Origin: G039029935 sp039029935
GTDB lineage: Bacteria; Chloroflexota; Anaerolineae; Caldilineales; Caldilineaceae
NCBI GenBank assembly: GCA_039029935.1
Contig: JBCCFC010000762.1
Span: 1 to 6,716 of the forward strand
DNA: 6,716 nucleotides
Direction: 5' to 3'
Made by a program: the position numbers and the translations under genes. The notes beneath the pieces were generated by a model. It made no database searches. It was not told the DNA's origin and saw nothing but the letters and a program-made list of their open reading frames with translations. Below, piece by piece: positions 6,201 through 6,716 of the stretch (position 1 is its first letter; each line of letters opens with the position of its first letter).

Positions 6201-6716
6201 ATCACGGTTTCCGCACCTGCCACAGACACCGACGGTGATGGCATCCCAGATGCAACCGACATCGACGACGACAATGACGGCATCCTCGACACAGTTGAGG
6301 ATGACGGCGCAGTCGATACCGATGGCGATGGGGTTCCAGACAGTCTTGATTTGGATAGCGACAACGATGGCGCACCAGACACGATTGAATCTGTACCACA
6401 GGGCGAAACACCTATCGACAGCAATGGCGACGGTGTGATTGACCCCACCGAAGCAGGTGGCTTTGGCCCCAACGGTCTGGCTGACAACGTGGAAACCACA
6501 CCAGAATCCGGTCAACCAGACTATGACGACAATGGCAGCGGTCCAGACAATCCAGCCGATACCGATGGCGACACGGTTGGCGACTGGCGTGACCTTGATA
6601 GCGACAACGATGGCATCAACGACGTGATTGAAGATGGCAATGGTGCAGATGACCCAGATGGCAATGGTCAAGTGGACCCCACAGCGGGTTCTGACCCAGA
6701 TGGCGATGGCATCCAA
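72..6716 (+). CDS. Giant secreted multi-domain repeat protein with TSP3 calcium-binding cassettes (3' partial)
   Basis: One uninterrupted frame of 2215 codons runs from ATG 72 to the right edge, where it is cut mid-TSP3 tract. I read it end to end and found no stop or frame change; the same frame carries every recognisable repeat. Order by residue: signal peptide 1-67, array A 68-529, short TSP3 530-560, array B 561-1053, long TSP3 1054-1190, sandwich-like domain 1191-1319, short TSP3 1320-1346, array C 1347-1809, long TSP3 1810-1948, second sandwich-like domain 1949-2050, TSP3 tract 2051-2215. The protein is strongly acidic (Asp-rich), very poor in Lys, and has about 11 Cys, nearly all at domain borders. 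TSP3 repeats bind calcium in known families, so a calcium-stiffened extracellular adhesin, filament or matrix protein is the best inference. No enzyme motif, cell-wall sorting signal or secretion C-terminal domain is visible. Start chosen from the Shine-Dalgarno site and the signal peptide. Confidence 0.94.
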   Translation, partial: MTTSRNRFMHSGPADGQPPSRGAWVNRNNNQTWGWRTRTPRVMAVTLLTVLAIMFSMITPPTPQAHAQTQDLEACLGLGLASVVPSPDNSLTLTLTSGKAIQLGRTGLANYDAFTTTGTSGGTLDGIIDVAALDANPARGFAAYHFTDSTGTDFTISEGDDGSHWIVRANGDVINIPRDVSGLDVFTTSGISGGTADGIIDVAALAANPARGFGVYHFVDSSGSLGFSVRISGDNGLLLVLDNGKAMQLGRTGLANYDVFTTSGTSGGTADGIIDVAALDANPARGFGLYHFIDSIGAGFNINSGDDGSTWIVRDNGDVLNIPRNVANLDAFTTSGTSGGPIDGIIDIAALAANPNRSFGVYQFIDSSGGNFDVSRSAASNSLLITQANGDVLLLGRTGLANYDAYTTSGTSGGAFDAIIDVAALAANPNRSGGNYTFTDSTGGQFSVFEGDDGGIWVLRDTGDVIHIGYTGIGNYDGFTTSGTSGGALDGVVDVAALAANPDRSFAVYKFVDGIGNAGIIETAFNGGQCVDTDGDGVPNSTDLDDDNDGILDTVEEAVCPAGNVGVIRGADDTEVFLDYADGSVISMYSPGAVLPTWDSLDSAGVPDSVSFDGVIDTANVRAIIDNNNFSVFNNRVYRWTNSTGGFSIDHSDDNYYLVTLDNGEVLYLYDGAETQLDSLDSAGNTTTTYDGMIDIANVEAAISNYSVQVNRYYRFVDSNGRPFEIIAGDQSNVLISLDDGTVLTLYSPGTTLPTWDSLDSAGNTTTNYDGVIDITRLEAAIDNNNFGVYNDRLYRFVNTAGGAFTVEPGDDNYYIITLDNGESLYLYKPVFSTWDSLDSAGNTTTNYDGVIDIARLEAVIDNNNFGVYNQRLYRYINSSGDAFDVDTGDTGFVIIELADGSFLDVYSAGVLANWDSLDTAGNITTNYDGVIDIARLEAVVDNNNFSVYNGRLYRYVNSSGEPFELVFSDDNYYIIQLENGDSIYLYAEVQATWDSLTSAGTPDSVTFDGVIDVARIEAAVANNNFAVYNSRIYRFTDTSGISGATGLGTPAPCDTDGDGIPNSLDLDSDNDGINDVDEAGGTDTDRDGIADGTPDAQGRPVPAGLVPPDGDADNAPDPYDVDSDDPDEQATGDGINDDIDGGDQNGASLSSEDANGDGRIDDPTDPDGDGILLPADNVPAEFKDGPPSCPANAGTLTAVASNVTLSGGSATISATPNGDIAVPAGYETLYVLTSGAGLVIEQTSTTPSFTVNAAGSYTIHTLVAETSDNADPEFLDLSIVAPGTTTGFDVNGLLQQGGGSICASLDVAGAPITVAAPSTDTDGDGVPDSTDLDDDNDGILDTVENGSDLEACLGVGIGRTSCGTENHFALGLTNGDYFIISDSEANLDAYQTGGGTSGALDEVIEVQGLTDNIGSFFAPAYRVFDSSGGDFEMIGLNDDYYAIVRDSGEVLVFSDAGMTSLDVLEVGGGASGATDEQIDVQAISDNVGTNQLTNIFRIIDSGSSSFTVGTALEQYGYAVRSNGEVLLLNAAGWVNLDPYVVGGGNNSVFDQQIDLQALSDNLGSTFLGTARITDSAGGEPEVFKTSDSYIGVKRSNGEIFLVNTLSTLDSYEPGGAFDFSGDEIIDMAGVNDHVGSTSGAAYKFTDSSGGTFEISEISDVNAVLTRGNGEVYIINTLSTLDGYQAGGGTSGALDEVIDVQGIADNYMASSYAATRIFDSSGGSFTFAGGDDIRFWLIRDNGEVFTLPQPGFSIFDAYEVGGGNSGPANIDIDVQAISDNIGNFNSGSYLFTDAINGAAAAATAFNNGLCPVPVDTDGDGIINSLDLDSDNDGINDVDEANGTDTNRDGFADGTPDAQGRPVPAGLTPPDSDSDGAAAPYDVDSDDPDEQAIGDGINDDIDGGDQNGANLSSEDANGDGRIDDPTDPDGDGILLPADNVPAEFKDGPPAGPTVTAIDDNFTGQSAGGTTPSVLTNDDADGTTPATDALVTTPTVENDGGLTGVTFNPDGTANIPGGATPATYNVTYEICLEANNSVCDQGIATITVSAPATDTDGDGIPDATDIDDDNDGILDTVEDDGAVDTDGDGVPDSLDLDSDNDGAPDTIESVPQGETPIDSNGDGVIDPTEAGGFGPNGLADNVETTPESGQPDYDDNGSGPDNPADTDGDTVGDWRDLDSDNDGINDVIEDGNGADDPDGNGQVDPTAGSDPDGDGIQ
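273..1658 (+). repeat. Array A: six-unit repeat domain, 72-74 residue period, unrecognised family
   Basis: After a short entry segment with DLEACLG (residues 71-77), the array opens with a tail half-unit ending GKAIQLGRTGLANYD. Units then begin at residues 111, 183, 257, 329, 403 and 476 (nt 402, 618, 840, 1056, 1278, 1497). Consensus: YD or LD, FTTSGTSGG, DGIIDVAALAANP, a Tyr/Phe strand, DSxG, F, GDDG, W or L, DNGDV. The sixth unit stops after the strand and lacks the GDDG/DNGDV tail, which the opening half-unit would supply. Spacings alternate 72,74,72,74,73 residues: odd units end in INIP followed by a short link, even units in GRTGLANYD, so a dimer is the duplicated block. Several stretches are identical between units at DNA level, so the duplications look recent. 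There is no Cys in the repeats. I do not recognise the family; a six-bladed propeller or other closed alpha/beta ring is one possibility. Confidence 0.85.
1659..1751 (+). other. Short TSP3 calcium-binding cassette 1
   Basis: Residues 530-560 read C, then VDTDGDGVPNSTDLDDDND, then GILDTVEEAVC. The DxDxDGxxD pattern followed by DxDxDxDG is the thrombospondin type 3 signature, in which the Asp side chains coordinate calcium. The cassette is framed by Cys 530 and Cys 560 and links array A to array B as a short stiff spacer. Its GILDTVE ending distinguishes it from the long cassettes, which carry GINDVDE; the same short version recurs before array C and at the start of the terminal tract. Confidence 0.88.
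1752..3230 (+). repeat. Array B: six-unit repeat domain, 79 residue period, same superfamily as array A
   Basis: A tail half-unit (residues 561-596, with ADDTEVFLDYADGS and MYSPG) precedes units starting at residues 597, 676, 755, 834, 914 and 993 (nt 1860, 2097, 2334, 2571, 2811, 3048). Spacing is 237 bases, except 240 between units 4 and 5. Consensus: TWDSLDSAGNTTTNYDG, then VIDIARLEAVIDNNNF, VYNxRLYRF, NSSG, F, GDDNYYII, LDNGE, LYLY. The VIDIARLEAVI stretch looks helical; the rest looks like short strands. Unit 2 is the most divergent: the leading TW is QL and the NNNF motif is lost (SNYSVQVNRYYRF). Units 1 and 6 share a PDSV variant (VPDSVSFDG and TPDSVTFDG) instead of NTTTNYDG, so the outermost copies resemble each other. 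Unit 6 stops after RIYRFTDTSG and lacks the DDNYY/DNGE tail. There is no Cys within the array; Cys 560 and Cys 1054 bound it. Confidence 0.85.
3231..3641 (+). other. Long TSP3 calcium-binding cassette 2
   Basis: Residues 1054-1190 begin CDTDGDGIPNSLDLDSDND and continue with GINDVDE, TDTDRDG, a linker DAQGRPVPAGLVPP, then YDVDSDDPDEQ, DGINDDIDGGDQNG, ANGDGRIDDPTDPDGDGI and EFKDGPPSC. At least five Asp/Asn-Gly calcium-loop motifs are visible. The tract follows array B and leads to the first sandwich-like domain, and is framed by Cys 1054 and Cys 1190. It is repeated without indels 2280 bases downstream (5514-5915). In thrombospondins these repeats wrap calcium and need it for folding; the same is inferred here. 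Confidence 0.9.
3234..3635 (+). repeat. Long direct repeat, copy 1 (partner at 5514-5915)
   Basis: About 400 bases align without indels to 5514-5915 at a constant offset of 2280 bases (760 codons). By hand count about 58 of 394 bases differ (roughly 85% identity). Identity is uneven: about 79% in the first 236 bases and about 94% (9 differences) from 3477 to 3634. Eight of those nine differences are synonymous; the exception is Ser/Asn in NGASLSS versus NGANLSS. Confidence 0.92.
3642..4028 (+). other. Beta-sandwich-like (Ig/PKD-type) domain 1
   Basis: Residues 1191-1319 lack the TSP3 pattern and alternate hydrophobic and polar residues as in a beta-sandwich: GTLTAVASNVTLSGGSATI, ETLYVLTSGAGLVIEQ, PSFTVNAAGSYTIHTLV, LDLSIV, GTTTGFDVNGLLQQGGGSIC, ASLDVAGAPITV. 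From memory this YVLTSG / FTVxAAGxYTIHTLV / GFDVNxLLxQGGGxIC block recurs in large secreted proteins, notably of Bacteroidota; I cannot name the entry. Cys 1190 and Cys 1303 could pair. It sits between a long and a short TSP3 cassette and is probably a structural spacer. Confidence 0.6.
4029..4109 (+). other. Short TSP3 calcium-binding cassette 3
   Basis: Residues 1320-1346 read T, then DTDGDGVPDSTDLDDDND, then GILDTVEN. The protein sequence is almost the same as the cassette at 1659 (N to D at one position), but many codons differ, so the protein is conserved while the DNA has drifted. It leads directly into array C, just as cassette 1 leads into array B. Confidence 0.88.
4110..5498 (+). repeat. 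Array C: six-unit repeat domain, 72-75 residue period, divergent member of the same superfamily
   Basis: The entry segment SDLEACLGVG (from nt 4113) repeats the array A entry motif and is followed by a tail half-unit (FALGLTNGDYFIISDS). Units start at residues 1388, 1462, 1537, 1609, 1681 and 1755 (nt 4233, 4455, 4680, 4896, 5112, 5334). Consensus: LDxY, xGGGTSGA, DEVIDVQAISDNIG, a Phe/Tyr strand, FDSSGGxF, YxxxRxNGEVLLL. The sixth unit ends after SYLFTD and runs into an Ala-rich TAFNNGLC, without the NGEV tail. Units are far less alike than in A or B, and unit 4 has a broken glycine loop (PGGAFDFSGDE). The base composition is more AT-rich than the flanking TSP3 regions, with frequent TTA, ATA and AGA codons. 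Cys 1353 and 1363 at entry and Cys 1810 just after the exit are the only cysteines. No known family recognised. Confidence 0.82.
5499..5915 (+). other. Long TSP3 calcium-binding cassette 4 (copy of cassette 2)
   Basis: Residues 1810-1948 begin CPVPVDTDGDGIINSLDL and then follow cassette 2 position by position, including GINDVDE, DAQGRPVPAGL, YDVDSDDPDEQA, DINGG-type loops, ANGDGRIDDPTDPDGDGI and EFKDGPP. From nt 5514 there are no gaps relative to nt 3234. Unlike cassette 2, it has no Cys after EFKDGPP. It couples array C to the second sandwich-like domain, the same position that cassette 2 holds after array B. Confidence 0.9.
5514..5915 (+). repeat. Long direct repeat, copy 2 (partner at 3234-3635)
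   Basis: This is the second copy of the duplicated long TSP3 cassette. The high-identity part is 5757-5914, opposite 3477-3634. The frame is the same in both copies, so recombination between them would delete or duplicate exactly 760 codons, that is one sandwich domain, one short cassette and array C, without breaking the reading frame. Confidence 0.92.
5916..6221 (+). other. Beta-sandwich-like (cadherin/VCBS-style) domain 2
   Basis: Residues 1949-2050 contain VTAIDDNFTGQSAGGTTPSV, LTNDDADG, LTGVTFNPDGTANIPGGATP, TYNVTYEICLEANNSVCDQG and IATITVSAP. A leading xAxDDxF, an early VLTND, a central FNPDGT and a closing strand ATITV are typical of the cadherin-like and VCBS-like sandwich repeats of bacterial adhesins. 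Cys 2029 and Cys 2037 could form a local disulfide. It differs in sequence from the sandwich-like domain at 3642-4028, although it holds the same place in the module order. Confidence 0.65.
6222..6716 (+). other. C-terminal TSP3-rich tract (continues past the edge)
   Basis: Residues 2051-2215 contain successive TSP3 units: DTDGDGIPDATDIDDDND plus GILDTVED, DTDGDGVPDSLDLDSDND plus GAPDTIES, DSNGDGVIDPTEAGG, DTDGDTVGDWRDLDSDND plus GINDVIE, DDPDGNGQVDPT and DPDGDGI. The tract opens with the short-cassette form (GILDTVE), like those before arrays B and C, but continues as a longer TSP3 chain rather than entering an array within the window. A loop reading DTDGDTVGDWRD departs from the usual DGxPD pattern. 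It is an acidic, presumably calcium-loaded rod; what it leads to cannot be seen. Confidence 0.88.

Noticed and set aside
5721..6716. Open frame of 331 codons on the minus strand, reaching the right edge
   Set aside because: It lies opposite the Asp-rich TSP3 tract. Repeated GAT/GAC and GGC codons leave few stops on the reverse strand, giving a low-complexity Val/Ile/Ala/Trp product with no start signal or domain. The + frame carries clear calcium-binding repeats.

Overview
The window holds one giant open reading frame on the + strand. It starts at ATG 72, runs 2215 codons without a stop to the right edge, and continues beyond it. Upstream there is only a 71-base leader: a heptamer tandem repeat cut by the left edge, then a Shine-Dalgarno-like AAAGGA. 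A Shine-Dalgarno site, no introns, a Sec-type signal peptide and bacterial calcium-binding repeats point to a bacterium. Hand counts of single lines give 38 to 60% GC, with large swings inside the gene. I cannot name the phylum. Modules of this style are, from memory, common in giant surface proteins of Bacteroidota, Chloroflexota and filamentous Gammaproteobacteria, and heptamer repeats near starts recall filamentous sulfur bacteria and cyanobacteria.

Layout: signal peptide (72-272); array A (273-1658); short thrombospondin type 3 (TSP3) cassette (1659-1751); array B (1752-3230); long TSP3 cassette (3231-3641); beta-sandwich-like domain 1 (3642-4028); short TSP3 cassette (4029-4109); array C (4110-5498); long TSP3 cassette (5499-5915); beta-sandwich-like domain 2 (5916-6221); and a TSP3-rich tract (6222 to the edge). 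From the first short cassette on, the order short TSP3 - array - long TSP3 - sandwich occurs twice and a third round appears to begin.

The most interesting part is the three arrays, which I do not recognise as a named family. Each is built from units of 72-80 residues sharing a core: [LW/Y]D, a Gly/Ser/Thr loop, D(G/E)xID plus a probable short helix, Y/F-rich strand, DSSG, F, D(D/N), then an (D/S)NGE/D hairpin. Each array opens with the tail half of a unit, has five complete units, and ends with the head half of a sixth. It therefore adds up to six units with circularly permuted closure, and the array cores contain no cysteine, with cysteines at the borders. That is what a closed ring such as a six-bladed beta-propeller would look like, though a solenoid is not excluded.

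The likely role is a very large, acidic, calcium-stabilised exported surface or matrix protein (adhesin or filament): rigid Asp-rich TSP3 spacers connecting three globular array domains. This role is inference; no catalytic motif, ligand-binding residue set or cell-wall anchor is visible, and the C terminus is outside the window.
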